Shown: one piece after another, positions 46,656-55,268 of the stretch | How the letters are laid out: the number at the start of each line of letters is the position of its first letter | How positions within the stretch are numbered: position 1 is the stretch's first letter | NCBI RefSeq assembly: GCF_900478295.1 | Contig: NZ_LS483488.1 | Location: 868,001 to 932,000 of the forward strand | Source of the DNA: Helicobacter pylori NCTC 11637 = CCUG 17874 = ATCC 43504 = JCM 12093 | Lineage (GTDB): Bacteria > Campylobacterota > Campylobacteria > Campylobacterales > Helicobacteraceae | DNA length: 64,000 nucleotides | Direction of reading: 5' to 3' | The notes under the pieces: generated by a model | Seen by the model: only the letters and a program-made list of their open reading frames with translations | Database searches by the model: none | What the model was told of the DNA's origin: nothing | Made by a program: the position numbers and the translations under genes

Positions 46656-46806
46656 GTTTTAGCTTAAATTTTTGAAAAATTATTATTTAGATAATATTAA
46701 TGACTTTTTTATCAAAAATACCGATTAATGCGAATGTTTATAGAAAAGATTGGGAGAAAAATAAAAATTTTTTAATATTTCTAATAGGGGTGAATTTTAA
46801 ACAAAT

Positions 46807-46826
46807 AAAGGGTTTTTAAACCCTTT
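46807..46826 (-). terminator. Terminator of feoB
   Basis: A symmetrical hairpin AAAGGGTTT-TT-AAACCCTTT at 46807-46826, 13 bp past the feoB stop on the minus strand, followed there by ATTTGTTT. The remaining gap up to fecA (46592-46806) holds only the fecA promoter and AT-rich sequence. Confidence 0.65.
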
Positions 46827-46838
46827 TATGGCTAATCT

Positions 46839-48767
46839 TTAAACCAAAATTTGAGTTGCATAAAAAGCTATCAAGGAAAACGCATACGCTACAACGGTTG
46901 TGAAGATGAATAAATACGCTACAAACTTTATCCCCCCAGCTTCCCTACCAAAAGTAATGGTCGCTGCAAAACAAGGGATATAAAACATCACAAACACGAT
47001 AAAAGCGATCCCGCTTGGCACGCTGACTTCTTTTCTTAAAATTTCTCTAAAAGCGTCAGATTTTTCATTTTGATCCCCTAAAGAAAACAACACGCCCAAA
47101 GTAGAAACCACCACCTCTTTAGCCATAAATCCGGTTACAAGTGAGACACTCAAACGCCAATCAAAATCCATAGGGCTAAAGACTTTTTCTAAATACGCCC
47201 CACCTCTTCCTACAATGCTGTTTTTTAAATTCTTTTTATCCAATTCTGCTTTTAATTCTTTTAATTTTTCTTCTTTGGCTTCGCTTGAAAGAGTGGTGTT
47301 TTTATCCACTAACAAGCTTTCTTGTTTATAGGTTTTCATGGCCGCATCGCTTTTAGGGTATTGAGACATAAACCAGATTAAAATCGCTCCCACTAAAATA
47401 TAAGTCCCGGCCTTTTTAAGGTAAGAAAGCGATTTGGTGTAGATACTGAAATAGACCATTCTCCAACTGGGAAAGCGGTATTTGGGCATTTCCATGATAA
47501 AAGATTCGGTTTGTCCTTTAAACACGCTTAATTTGAGTAATTTTGCCATCACTAACGCCACAACCGCCCCCAAAATATAAATGCAAAACAGCACAAACCC
47601 CGCGCTCGAAGAAGGGAAAAACGAGCCTACAAACAGCACATAAATAGGGAGTCTTGCCGAGCAGCTCATAAACCCGATCACAAAAAGCGTGATCAATCGT
47701 TCGTTATAATTTTGTAAGGTTCTTGTCGCCATATAAGCAGGCACTGAACAGCCAAAACCGGTGATTAAAGGGATAAAGCTCTTCCCATGCAAGCCAAATT
47801 TATGCAAGATCCCATCTAGTAAAAACGCTACCCTACTCATATAGCCTGTCGTCTCTAGTAAAGAAATCCCAAAATACAACACCACAATTAAAGGCAAGAA
47901 TGAAACCGTCGCTCCCACTCCCCCAATAATGCCATCGCCCACCAAAGACGCTAAATCTTCATTAGCCACATTTTCTTTGATGCCATCGCTCAAAAATTTA
48001 AATCCTGCCTCAAGCGCTTTTTGCGCTCCGCCTCCTATTAAAAAGCTCAAGGAAAAAATGATAAACATAAACCCTAAAAAAATGAAAATCCCATAACGCG
48101 GGTGCATTAAAATCTTATCAATCTTATAAGTGTGTTCAAAGCTCGCGTTTTGTTGGTTTTCACTGATCACTAATTGAGCGATTCTTTGAGCGCTCTGGCT
48201 GTATTTTAAAGACTCCTTAAAGCTTTGAGACGGGACTTTTATGCTTTCATTATTTGTAGTGTTTTGAGAATAAAGCCTGACAATTTCATCTAATAAAAGC
48301 TCTGTATTCAAGCGATCTTCTTTGGATCTTGCGCTTGTTGGCACGCACACAACCCCTAATTCTTTAGAAAGCTTTTCTGTATCAATTTTAACGCCTTCTT
48401 TTTGCGCCTCATCCCACATGTTGAGCGCGAGAAGCATTTTTTTATTCGTGTCTAATAGCTGCGCGCTTAAGGCTAAATTACGCTCTAAATTGGTGGAATC
48501 CACCACATTGAGAATGAGATCATATTGCCCTTTTTCTAAAAAATCTTTAGTAACCTTTTCTTCAGTGGTGAAATCATTGAGCGCGTAAGTGCCAGGTAGA
48601 TCAATGATAGTGATTTGATGCTCTTTATGGATCAAACCCACTTCCATTTTATCCACGGTAACCCCGGCAAAATTCCCCACTTTCAAATGGGCGTTGCTCA
48701 AAGCGTTGATGAGGGACGATTTCCCTACATTAGGTTGACCCACAAGAGCGATAGTGATTTCTTTCAT
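46839..48767 (-). CDS. feoB: Ferrous iron transport protein B
   Basis: FeoB is the inner membrane Fe(II) transporter and the main iron route for H. pylori. The 642-residue protein starts MKEITIALVGQPNVGKSSL with the G1 loop; the G-domain motifs GVTVDK, DLPGTYAL and NMWDEA follow within residues 1-165. Two Gate domains and FIPLITGFGCSVPAYMATRT with the conserved Cys are in the membrane part. The ATG at 48767 is chosen for the usual length; a GTG six codons upstream lacks similarity. FeoA is not adjacent, as usual in this species. Confidence 0.95.
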   Translation of the reverse strand: MKEITIALVGQPNVGKSSLINALSNAHLKVGNFAGVTVDKMEVGLIHKEHQITIIDLPGTYALNDFTTEEKVTKDFLEKGQYDLILNVVDSTNLERNLALSAQLLDTNKKMLLALNMWDEAQKEGVKIDTEKLSKELGVVCVPTSARSKEDRLNTELLLDEIVRLYSQNTTNNESIKVPSQSFKESLKYSQSAQRIAQLVISENQQNASFEHTYKIDKILMHPRYGIFIFLGFMFIIFSLSFLIGGGAQKALEAGFKFLSDGIKENVANEDLASLVGDGIIGGVGATVSFLPLIVVLYFGISLLETTGYMSRVAFLLDGILHKFGLHGKSFIPLITGFGCSVPAYMATRTLQNYNERLITLFVIGFMSCSARLPIYVLFVGSFFPSSSAGFVLFCIYILGAVVALVMAKLLKLSVFKGQTESFIMEMPKYRFPSWRMVYFSIYTKSLSYLKKAGTYILVGAILIWFMSQYPKSDAAMKTYKQESLLVDKNTTLSSEAKEEKLKELKAELDKKNLKNSIVGRGGAYLEKVFSPMDFDWRLSVSLVTGFMAKEVVVSTLGVLFSLGDQNEKSDAFREILRKEVSVPSGIAFIVFVMFYIPCFAATITFGREAGGIKFVAYLFIFTTVVAYAFSLIAFYATQILV

Positions 48768-48862
48768 TGGGTTTGAATGCTCCACATTAAAGCCTTTTAA
48801 TTTTTAGTTATATCGTTTTTAGATTAAAAGTCAGCACTATAGCGCTATAAGACTAATTGTTA

Positions 48863-48868
48863 TATAAT
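48863..48868 (+). promoter_or_regulatory. Promoter in the feoB / exonuclease divergent region
   Basis: TATAAT at 48863-48868 is 41 bp before the ATG at 48910 on the plus strand. The nearby AATTGTTATATAATAA has a weak Fur-like composition and a 12-bp palindrome TATAGCGCTATA is at 48838-48849. No clear feoB -10 was identified. Confidence 0.4.
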
Positions 48869-48909
48869 AAAAGCGAGACAAGAATGTTAAAATGCGAAAG
48901 GAGCGTGTA

Positions 48910-49722
48910 ATGTTGTGCGTGTTTGATATAGAAACCATTCCTAATATAAGCTTGTGTAAAGAGCATTTTCAATTAAAAGAAGACGATGCACTAAAAATCT
49001 GTGAATGGAGTTTTGAAAAGCAAAAAGAAAAAAGCGGGAGCGAGTTTTTGCCTCTTTATTTGCATGAAATTATCTCTATTGCAGCAGTCATTGGCGATGA
49101 TTACGGGCAATTTATCAAAGTAGGGAATTTTGGTCAAAAACACGAGAATAAAGAGGATTTTACAAGCGAAAAAGAGCTTTTAGAAGATTTTTTCAAATAC
49201 TTTAACGAAAAGCAACCGCGCTTAATAAGCTTCAATGGCAGAGGTTTTGATATGCCCCTACTCACGCTCAAAGCCCTTAAATACAATTTAACCTTAGACG
49301 CTTTTTATAATCAAGAAAATAAATGGGAGAATTACCGCGCGCGTTATAGCGAGCAGTTCCATTTGGATTTAATGGATAGCTTGAGCCATTATGGATCCGT
49401 TAGGGGGTTGAATCTAAATGGCGTTTGCTCTATGATGAATATTCCTGGTAAATTTGATGTGAGCGGGGATTTAGTGCATGCGATTTATTACAACCCTAAT
49501 TTAAGCCAAAAGGAGAAAAAAGGCATTATTGATGGCTATTGCCAAAGCGATGTGCTTAACACTTACTGGCTTTTTTTAAAATATGAAGTGTTGAAAGGGG
49601 CTTTAAATAAGGAGCAATACCTTGGGCTATTGAATGATTTTTTAGCCAAATTCCCTAAGGAAAAATACTATTCAAGCGTTTTTACTAACGCTTTAGAAAA
49701 AGAGATTAGGGAGTTTGCTTAA
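48910..49722 (+). CDS. Predicted 3'-5' exonuclease, PolB-like
   Basis: A 270-residue protein of the DnaQ-like fold. Exo I motif FDIETIP (about residues 5-11) gives the Asp and Glu, Exo II reads SFNGRGFDMPLL (about 111-122) and Exo III reads YCQSDVLNTYWLF (about 218-230). It resembles stand-alone exonucleases related to the proofreading domain of family B polymerases. AAAGGAG lies 6 bp before the ATG at 48910; an upstream in-frame ATG (48892) is less likely. The DNA or RNA substrate is unknown. It is monocistronic and divergent from feoB. Confidence 0.82.
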   Translation: MLCVFDIETIPNISLCKEHFQLKEDDALKICEWSFEKQKEKSGSEFLPLYLHEIISIAAVIGDDYGQFIKVGNFGQKHENKEDFTSEKELLEDFFKYFNEKQPRLISFNGRGFDMPLLTLKALKYNLTLDAFYNQENKWENYRARYSEQFHLDLMDSLSHYGSVRGLNLNGVCSMMNIPGKFDVSGDLVHAIYYNPNLSQKEKKGIIDGYCQSDVLNTYWLFLKYEVLKGALNKEQYLGLLNDFLAKFPKEKYYSSVFTNALEKEIREFA

Positions 49723-49954
49723 AACCCTAATTAAAACCCTGAAACTAGGTAAAGACTGCTTAGAAAGAAATTTTTTAAAGCGTTAGAGAAACATGAGTCT
49801 AAGGTGCATATCTGCTTGATTTTAGATCCCCACTTGAAGCTATATTATGCAATAATTATTGAACGATAAGAATAATATTTTTGTGAAAAAAATAAACGGA
49901 TCGCCCTCAATTCAAAACAAAACCTAAAACAAAATCCAACCTGTTAGGGTGTCA

Positions 49955-49978
49955 ATCACCTAAAAGTGATACTATGAT
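49955..49978 (+). promoter_or_regulatory. Promoter and inverted repeat upstream of the thiolase gene
   Basis: ATCAC-CTAAAA-GTGAT (49955-49970) is a perfect 5-bp inverted repeat beside a TATGAT -10 candidate at 49973-49978, 27 bp before the ATG at 50005. It may be an operator for the thiolase/sco block. The gap 49723-49954 holds AT-rich sequence with no gene seen. Confidence 0.35.
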
Positions 49979-50004
49979 GAGTAAATCAACTTAAAGGCAA
50001 AGAC

Positions 50005-51180
50005 ATGAATGAAGTGGTTATAGTGGCGGCAAAACGGAGTGCGGTGGGGAGTTTTTTAGGCTCTCTAAAGAGCGTAGGCGCTAGAGAAATGGGTGTTGGC
50101 GTGCTTAAAGACGCTTTGAATGCGAGCGGTCTTAAACCTAGCGATGTGGATTCTGTCATTTTAGGCAATGTTTTAGGTGCTGGTTTGGGTCAAAATATCG
50201 CCAGGCAGATCCAACTAGACGCTGGCATCCCTAATGACAAAAACGCTTTTAGCGTCAATATGGTTTGTGGATCGTCTATGAAAGCCATTCAATTAGCGCA
50301 TGACAGCATCATGCTTGGGCGCGATGAGGTGGTGGTGTGCGGTGGCGTGGAGAACATGAGCAAAGCACCCTATTTGTCGTTTGATGTGCGAGAGGGGAAA
50401 AGAATGGGGAATGCGAACATGATAGACTCCATGATACATGATGGATTGTGGGATGCGTTCAATGATTACCACATGGGGATCACCGCTGATAATGTCGCTC
50501 AAGCATACCACATAAGCCGAGAAGAGCAAGATAATTTCGCGCTCCAATCGCAACTCAAAGCAAGAGCCGCCATTAATGCAGGGAAATTCCAAGAAGAAAT
50601 CACGCCTATTGAAATAGCGAATAAAAAAGGCGTGGTGGTTTTTAAAGAAGACGAATACCCTAGAGACACGACGCTAGAATCCCTTGCAAAGCTCAAACCC
50701 GCTTTCAAAAAAGACGGATCGGTAACGGCGGGGAATTCATCAGGGATCAATGATGGCGCGAGCATTATCATTTTATGCAGCGCTAAAAAAGCGCAAAAAT
50801 TAGGGTTAAAAGCCATGGCTACTATCAGGGGGTTTGGTTTGGGTGGTTGCAGTCCGGATATAATGGGTATATGCCCTAGTATTGCGATTAAAAACAATCT
50901 TAAAAATGTCAAAATGAATCTCAATGACATCAATCTTTTTGAACTCAATGAAGCCTTTGCCGCGCAAAGTCTAGCCGTGTTAAAAGAGCTTGAATTAAAC
51001 CCCAATATAGTGAATGTGAATGGAGGCGCGATAGCGATTGGCCACCCTATTGGTGCGAGCGGCGCTAGGATCTTAGTAACTTTATTGCATGAAATGAAAA
51101 AAAGCGGTCATGGCGTGGGTTGCGCGTCATTGTGCGTGGGTGGCGGACAAGGCCTTTCTGTGGTAGTGGAACAAAAATAA
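50005..51180 (+). CDS. Acetyl-CoA C-acetyltransferase (thiolase)
   Basis: A 391-residue biosynthetic thiolase that joins or splits acetoacetyl-CoA and acetyl-CoA. The nucleophilic cysteine is in NMVCGSSMKAIQLAH (about residues 87-101), the base histidine in GGAIAIGHPIGASG (about 344-357) and the second cysteine in CVGGGQG near the C-terminus. It opens the ketone-body operon: with ScoAB it can turn acetoacetate into two acetyl-CoA. Known in H. pylori as atoB, fadA or thl. Confidence 0.94.
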   Translation: MNEVVIVAAKRSAVGSFLGSLKSVGAREMGVGVLKDALNASGLKPSDVDSVILGNVLGAGLGQNIARQIQLDAGIPNDKNAFSVNMVCGSSMKAIQLAHDSIMLGRDEVVVCGGVENMSKAPYLSFDVREGKRMGNANMIDSMIHDGLWDAFNDYHMGITADNVAQAYHISREEQDNFALQSQLKARAAINAGKFQEEITPIEIANKKGVVVFKEDEYPRDTTLESLAKLKPAFKKDGSVTAGNSSGINDGASIIILCSAKKAQKLGLKAMATIRGFGLGGCSPDIMGICPSIAIKNNLKNVKMNLNDINLFELNEAFAAQSLAVLKELELNPNIVNVNGGAIAIGHPIGASGARILVTLLHEMKKSGHGVGCASLCVGGGQGLSVVVEQK

Positions 51181-51192
51181 GGAGAAAATGAG

Positions 51193-51891
51193 ATGAACAA
51201 GGTTATAACTAATTTAGACAAAGCATTGAGCGGGTTAAAAGACGGGGACACTATTTTAGTGGGCGGTTTTGGGCTGTGCGGGATACCCGAATACGCCATT
51301 GATTACATTTATAAGAAAGGCATTAAGGATTTGATTGTCGTGAGTAATAATTGCGGCGTTGATGATTTTGGGCTTGGCATTCTTTTAGAAAAAAAACAGA
51401 TTAAAAAGATTATCGCTTCCTATGTGGGAGAAAATAAGATTTTTGAATCGCAAATGCTGAACGGAGAAATTGAAGTCGTTTTGACACCGCAAGGCACGCT
51501 GGCTGAAAACTTGCGCGCTGGAGGGGCTGGGATACCCGCTTACTACACCCCAACCGGTGTTGGGACTTTGATCGCTCAAGGCAAGGAATCACGGGAATTT
51601 AACGGCAAAGAGTATATTTTAGAAAGAGCGATCACAGGCGATTACGGGCTTATCAAAGCCTATAAAAGCGACACTCTTGGGAATTTGGTGTTTAGAAAAA
51701 CGGCTAGAAATTTCAACCCCTTGTGTGCGATGGCATCAAAAATATGCGTCGCTGAAGTGGAAGAAATTGTCCCGGCTGGGGAATTAGACCCAGATGAAAT
51801 ACACTTGCCAGGAATCTATGTGCAACACATCTATAAAGGCGAGAAATTTGAAAAACGGATAGAAAAAATCACAACAAGGAGCGCGAAATGA
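51193..51891 (+). CDS. scoA: Succinyl-CoA:acetoacetate CoA-transferase, subunit A
   Basis: The alpha subunit (232 residues) of the CoA-transferase that activates acetoacetate with succinyl-CoA, which also closes the modified H. pylori citric acid cycle. The family I signature [15 protein letters not shown] (about residues 19-33) is clear, followed by [12 protein letters not shown]. The gene overlaps scoB by 4 bp (ATGA) and lies 12 bp after the thiolase gene. Confidence 0.94.
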   Translation: MNKVITNLDKALSGLKDGDTILVGGFGLCGIPEYAIDYIYKKGIKDLIVVSNNCGVDDFGLGILLEKKQIKKIIASYVGENKIFESQMLNGEIEVVLTPQGTLAENLRAGGAGIPAYYTPTGVGTLIAQGKESREFNGKEYILERAITGDYGLIKAYKSDTLGNLVFRKTARNFNPLCAMASKICVAEVEEIVPAGELDPDEIHLPGIYVQHIYKGEKFEKRIEKITTRSAK

Positions 51892-52511
51892 GAGAGGCTA
51901 TCATTAAAAGAGCGGCAAAGGAATTGAAAGAGGGCATGTATGTGAATTTAGGGATAGGCTTGCCCACGCTTGTGGCTAATGAAGTGAGCGGGATGAATAT
52001 CGTTTTCCAGAGCGAGAACGGGCTGTTAGGGATTGGCGCTTACCCTTTAGAGGGGGGCGTTGATGCGGATCTCATCAATGCAGGAAAGGAAACCGTAACC
52101 GTGGTGCCGGGCGCTTCGTTTTTCAACAGCGCGGATTCGTTTGCAATGATTCGTGGGGGGCATATTGATCTAGCGATTTTAGGAGGGATGGAAGTTTCAC
52201 AAAATGGGGATTTGGCTAATTGGATGATCCCTAAAAAGCTCATAAAAGGCATGGGAGGGGCTATGGATTTGGTGCATGGCGCTAAAAAAGTGATTGTCAT
52301 CATGGAGCATTGCAACAAATACGGGGAGTCTAAAGTGAAAAAAGAATGCTCATTGCCCTTAACAGGAAAGGGCGTGGTGCATCAATTGATAACGGATTTA
52401 GCGGTGTTTGAATTTTCCAATAACGCCATGAAATTAGTGGAATTGCAAGAGGGTGTCAGCCTTGATCAAGTGAGAGAAAAAACAGAAGCCGAATTTGAAG
52501 TGCACCTATAG
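51888..52511 (+). CDS. scoB: Succinyl-CoA:acetoacetate CoA-transferase, subunit B
   Basis: The 207-residue beta subunit. The catalytic glutamate is in [10 protein letters not shown] (about residue 46), with [13 protein letters not shown] (about 22-34) and [14 protein letters not shown] (about 87-100) as the family blocks. It forms the functional enzyme with ScoA, whose gene it overlaps. The next gene, a short-chain fatty-acid transporter, starts 12 bp downstream. Confidence 0.94.
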   Translation: MREAIIKRAAKELKEGMYVNLGIGLPTLVANEVSGMNIVFQSENGLLGIGAYPLEGGVDADLINAGKETVTVVPGASFFNSADSFAMIRGGHIDLAILGGMEVSQNGDLANWMIPKKLIKGMGGAMDLVHGAKKVIVIMEHCNKYGESKVKKECSLPLTGKGVVHQLITDLAVFEFSNNAMKLVELQEGVSLDQVREKTEAEFEVHL

Positions 52512-52523
52512 CTTATAAAAGGG

Positions 52524-53894
52524 GTGTTTATGTTTTTATTAAGGCATTTGACTTCAGCGTGCGTGTTTTTAGCGTCTAAATGTTTGCCGGACTCCTTTGT
52601 CTTGGTCGCTCTTTTATCGTTTATCGTGTTTGTTCTTGTTTATGGTTTGACAGGGCAAGACGCTTTTTCTGTCATTTCTAGTTGGGGGAATGGCGCTTGG
52701 ACGCTTTTAGGTTTTTCTATGCAAATGGCTCTTATTTTGGTGCTAGGTCAGGCTTTGGCTAGCGCTAAATTAGTCCAAAAACTTTTAAAATATCTAGCGT
52801 CTTTACCTAAAGGGTATTACACGGCTTTATGGTTGGTTACTTTTTTATCGTTAATCGCTAATTGGATCAACTGGGGTTTTGGCTTGGTGATCAGCGCAAT
52901 TTTTGCAAAAGAGATCGCCAAAAATGTTAAAGGGGTGGATTACAGGCTGCTTATTGCTAGCGCTTATTCGGGTTTTGTCATCTGGCATGGGGGTTTATCA
53001 GGCTCTATCCCTTTAAGCGTTGCCACCCAAAATGAAAATTTATCCAAAATAAGTGCTGGGGTGATTGAAAAAGCTATTCCTATCAGTCAGACGATTTTTT
53101 CTGCCTATAATTTAATCATTATAGGGATCATTCTTGTAGGGTTACCCTTTTTAATGGCAATAATCCACCCTAAAAAAGAAGAAATCGTTGAGATTGACGC
53201 CAAGCTTTTAAAAGACGAATACAAGGAAACAGAACTCATTGATCACCAACAAGACAAAACGATCGCGCATTTTCTGGAAAACAGCGCTTTGCTTTCTTAT
53301 CTTTTGGTTTTTTTGGGTTTTGGGTATCTGGGTATTTATTTTTTTAAAGGAGGAGGGCTTGGTTTAAACATTGTCAATACGATTTTCCTTTTTTTAGGGA
53401 TTTTGTTGCATAAAACCCCTTTAGCTTATGTGAAAGCGATCAATTATTCCGCTAGGAGCGTGGCCGGGATTTTATTGCAATTCCCTTTTTATGCCGGGAT
53501 TATGGGGATGATGGCAAGCCATAGCGTGGGGGGTCATTCTTTAGCGCAAATGCTTTCTTTAGCCTTCACGCACATCGCTAATGAAAAAACTTTCGCGCTC
53601 ATGACTTTTTTGAGCGCGGGGATTGTCAATATTTTCATCCCGTCTGGCGGAGGGCAATGGGCGATTCAAGCTCCTATCATGCTTCCGGCTGGGCAAAGCT
53701 TGGGCGTGGATCCGGGCGTGGTTTCTATGGCTATCGCTTGGGGAGACGCTTGGACGAATATGATACAGCCTTTTTGGGCTTTGCCCGCTTTAGCCATTGC
53801 GGGTTTGGGCGCTAAAGATATTATGGGCTATTGCGTTTTGACTTTAATTTTTGTAGGCTTAGTCGTGTGTGGGGTGTTTTATTTTTTAGTGTGA
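52524..53894 (+). CDS. Short-chain fatty acid transporter (AtoE type)
   Basis: A 456-residue inner membrane permease with about a dozen hydrophobic segments. Conserved blocks include FSMQMALILVLGQALA, NWINWGFGLVISAIFAKE, and IFIPSGGGQWAIQAPIM with GDAWTNMIQPFWALPALA near the C-terminus, typical of AtoE. It likely brings acetoacetate or short-chain acids to the CoA-transferase encoded just upstream in the same operon. The substrate is inferred from context. Confidence 0.9.
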   Translation: MFMFLLRHLTSACVFLASKCLPDSFVLVALLSFIVFVLVYGLTGQDAFSVISSWGNGAWTLLGFSMQMALILVLGQALASAKLVQKLLKYLASLPKGYYTALWLVTFLSLIANWINWGFGLVISAIFAKEIAKNVKGVDYRLLIASAYSGFVIWHGGLSGSIPLSVATQNENLSKISAGVIEKAIPISQTIFSAYNLIIIGIILVGLPFLMAIIHPKKEEIVEIDAKLLKDEYKETELIDHQQDKTIAHFLENSALLSYLLVFLGFGYLGIYFFKGGGLGLNIVNTIFLFLGILLHKTPLAYVKAINYSARSVAGILLQFPFYAGIMGMMASHSVGGHSLAQMLSLAFTHIANEKTFALMTFLSAGIVNIFIPSGGGQWAIQAPIMLPAGQSLGVDPGVVSMAIAWGDAWTNMIQPFWALPALAIAGLGAKDIMGYCVLTLIFVGLVVCGVFYFLV

Positions 53895-53922
53895 GTTTTT
53901 TATGCCTAAAACCACGCTCTTT

Positions 53923-53948
53923 GGGGTAAAGTTTTCTCTTTTTACCCC
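53923..53948 (+). terminator. Hairpin after the sco operon
   Basis: GGGGTAAA (53923-53930) and TTTACCCC (53941-53948) form a perfect 8-bp stem with a 10-base loop, 29 bp past the transporter stop. No U-run follows, so termination may be weak. Confidence 0.55.
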
Positions 53949-53980
53949 TTAAACGCTCTTGTAATTAAGCCTTATTTCGT

Positions 53981-53986
53981 TACAAT
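53981..53986 (+). promoter_or_regulatory. Candidate -10 box of lpxR
   Basis: TACAAT at 53981-53986, 32 bp before the TTG start at 54018. AAGGAAG at 54008-54014 is the ribosome binding site. Confidence 0.45.
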
Positions 53987-54017
53987 AACCAACCCCATAA
54001 TAACCTAAGGAAGTGTT

Positions 54018-55019
54018 TTGTTTTTCAAATTTATTTTATGTTTATTATTAGGAGTGTTTGCATGGGCAAAAGAGGATATTCCTACCCCATTAACGCCCTC
54101 TAAACGCTATTCTATCAATTTGATGACTGAAAATGATGGTTATATCAACCCTTACATTGATGAGTATTATACCGCAGGCAATCAAATAGGCTTTTCTACT
54201 AAAGAGTTTGATTTTTCTAAAAATAAAGCGATGAAATGGTCTTCGTATTTGGGGTTTTTTAATAAAAGCCCTAGGGTTACTCGTTTTGGCATTTCCCTCG
54301 CCCAAGACATGTATACCCCATCACTTAAAAACAGAAAACTGGTGCATTTGCATGACAACCACCCTTATGGGGGGTATTTACGGGTGAATTTGAATGTGTA
54401 TAACCGCCATCAAACTTTTATGGAGTTATTCACGCTTTCTTTAGGCACGACAGGGCAAGATTCTTTGGCCGCTCAAACGCAGCGTCTCATTCATAAATGG
54501 GGTCATGACCCCCAATTTTATGGCTGGAACACGCAGCTCAAAAACGAATTTATCTTTGAATTGCACTACCAATTGCTCAAAAAAGTCCCCCTTTTAAAGA
54601 CTCGTTTTTTTTCTATGGAGTTAATGCCTGGGTTTAATGTGGAATTGGGTAATGCGAGGGATTATTTCCAACTCGGCTCGCTCTTTAGGGCTGGGTATAA
54701 CCTGGACGCTGATTATGGTGTCAATAAGGTCAATACCGCTTTTGATGGGGGCATGCCTTATAGCGATAAATTTTCCATCTATTTTTTTGTAGGGGCTTTT
54801 GGGCGCTTCCAACCCCTTAACATCTTCATTCAAGGCAATAGCCCTGAAACTAGGGGCATTGCTAATTTGGAATACTTTGTTTATGCCAGTGAAATAGGAG
54901 CGGCTATGATGTGGCGTAGCCTCAGGGTGGCTTTTACGATCACTGATATTAGTAAAACCTTTCAATCCCAGCCTAAGCACCATCAGATCGGCACATTAGA
55001 ATTGAATTTCGCCTTTTGA
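54018..55019 (+). CDS. lpxR: Lipid A 3'-O-deacylase LpxR
   Basis: A 333-residue outer membrane hydrolase that removes the 3'-linked acyl chains of lipid A, part of the remodelling that gives H. pylori its low-endotoxicity tetra-acylated form. It has a short signal peptide (MFFKFILCLLLGVFAWA), the active-site region TENDGYINPYIDEYYTAGNQ (about residues 37-56) and SLGTTGQDSLAAQTQRLIHKW (about 144-164 in sequence, with the expected His and Ser). The barrel ends LELNFAF with terminal phenylalanine. Start is TTG 54018. Confidence 0.85.
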   Translation: MFFKFILCLLLGVFAWAKEDIPTPLTPSKRYSINLMTENDGYINPYIDEYYTAGNQIGFSTKEFDFSKNKAMKWSSYLGFFNKSPRVTRFGISLAQDMYTPSLKNRKLVHLHDNHPYGGYLRVNLNVYNRHQTFMELFTLSLGTTGQDSLAAQTQRLIHKWGHDPQFYGWNTQLKNEFIFELHYQLLKKVPLLKTRFFSMELMPGFNVELGNARDYFQLGSLFRAGYNLDADYGVNKVNTAFDGGMPYSDKFSIYFFVGAFGRFQPLNIFIQGNSPETRGIANLEYFVYASEIGAAMMWRSLRVAFTITDISKTFQSQPKHHQIGTLELNFAF

Positions 55020-55199
55020 TTTAATATCAGTTTAATATTTTTCTTCTTGTATGATATTTATATGATATTTTTGGGCAATTTAAGATGAATATCGGTAGCG
55101 TTTTGAATGAATTTGTTACTACTTTTCACTTTATTACACCAAATTTTCCCTTATTGCAAACAACTTTGAAATAAATGATTTCCATTTAAAAATCAGCCC

Positions 55200-55233
55200 T
55201 ATACTTTAAATAGGTTACCTTGATAGGTTACCT
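55200..55233 (+). promoter_or_regulatory. acx promoter with a pair of direct-repeat palindromes
   Basis: TATACT at 55200-55205 is a possible -10. Immediately downstream the 11-bp sequence ATAGGTTACCT occurs twice (55210-55220 and 55223-55233), 13 bp apart; its core AGGTTACCT is itself a palindrome about the central T. This arrangement suggests binding of two regulator dimers over the start of the acx transcript. AAGGAG precedes the ATG at 55269. The gap 55020-55199 otherwise shows only AT-rich DNA. Confidence 0.5.
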
Positions 55234-55268
55234 CGAGCAACACTTTAATACACTAAGGAGTCTAAAAA

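Noticed and set aside
48838-48849. 12-bp perfect palindrome TATAGCGCTATA in the feoB/exonuclease gap
   Set aside because: It is short, AT-rich and single; chance occurrence cannot be excluded and no regulator is known for it.
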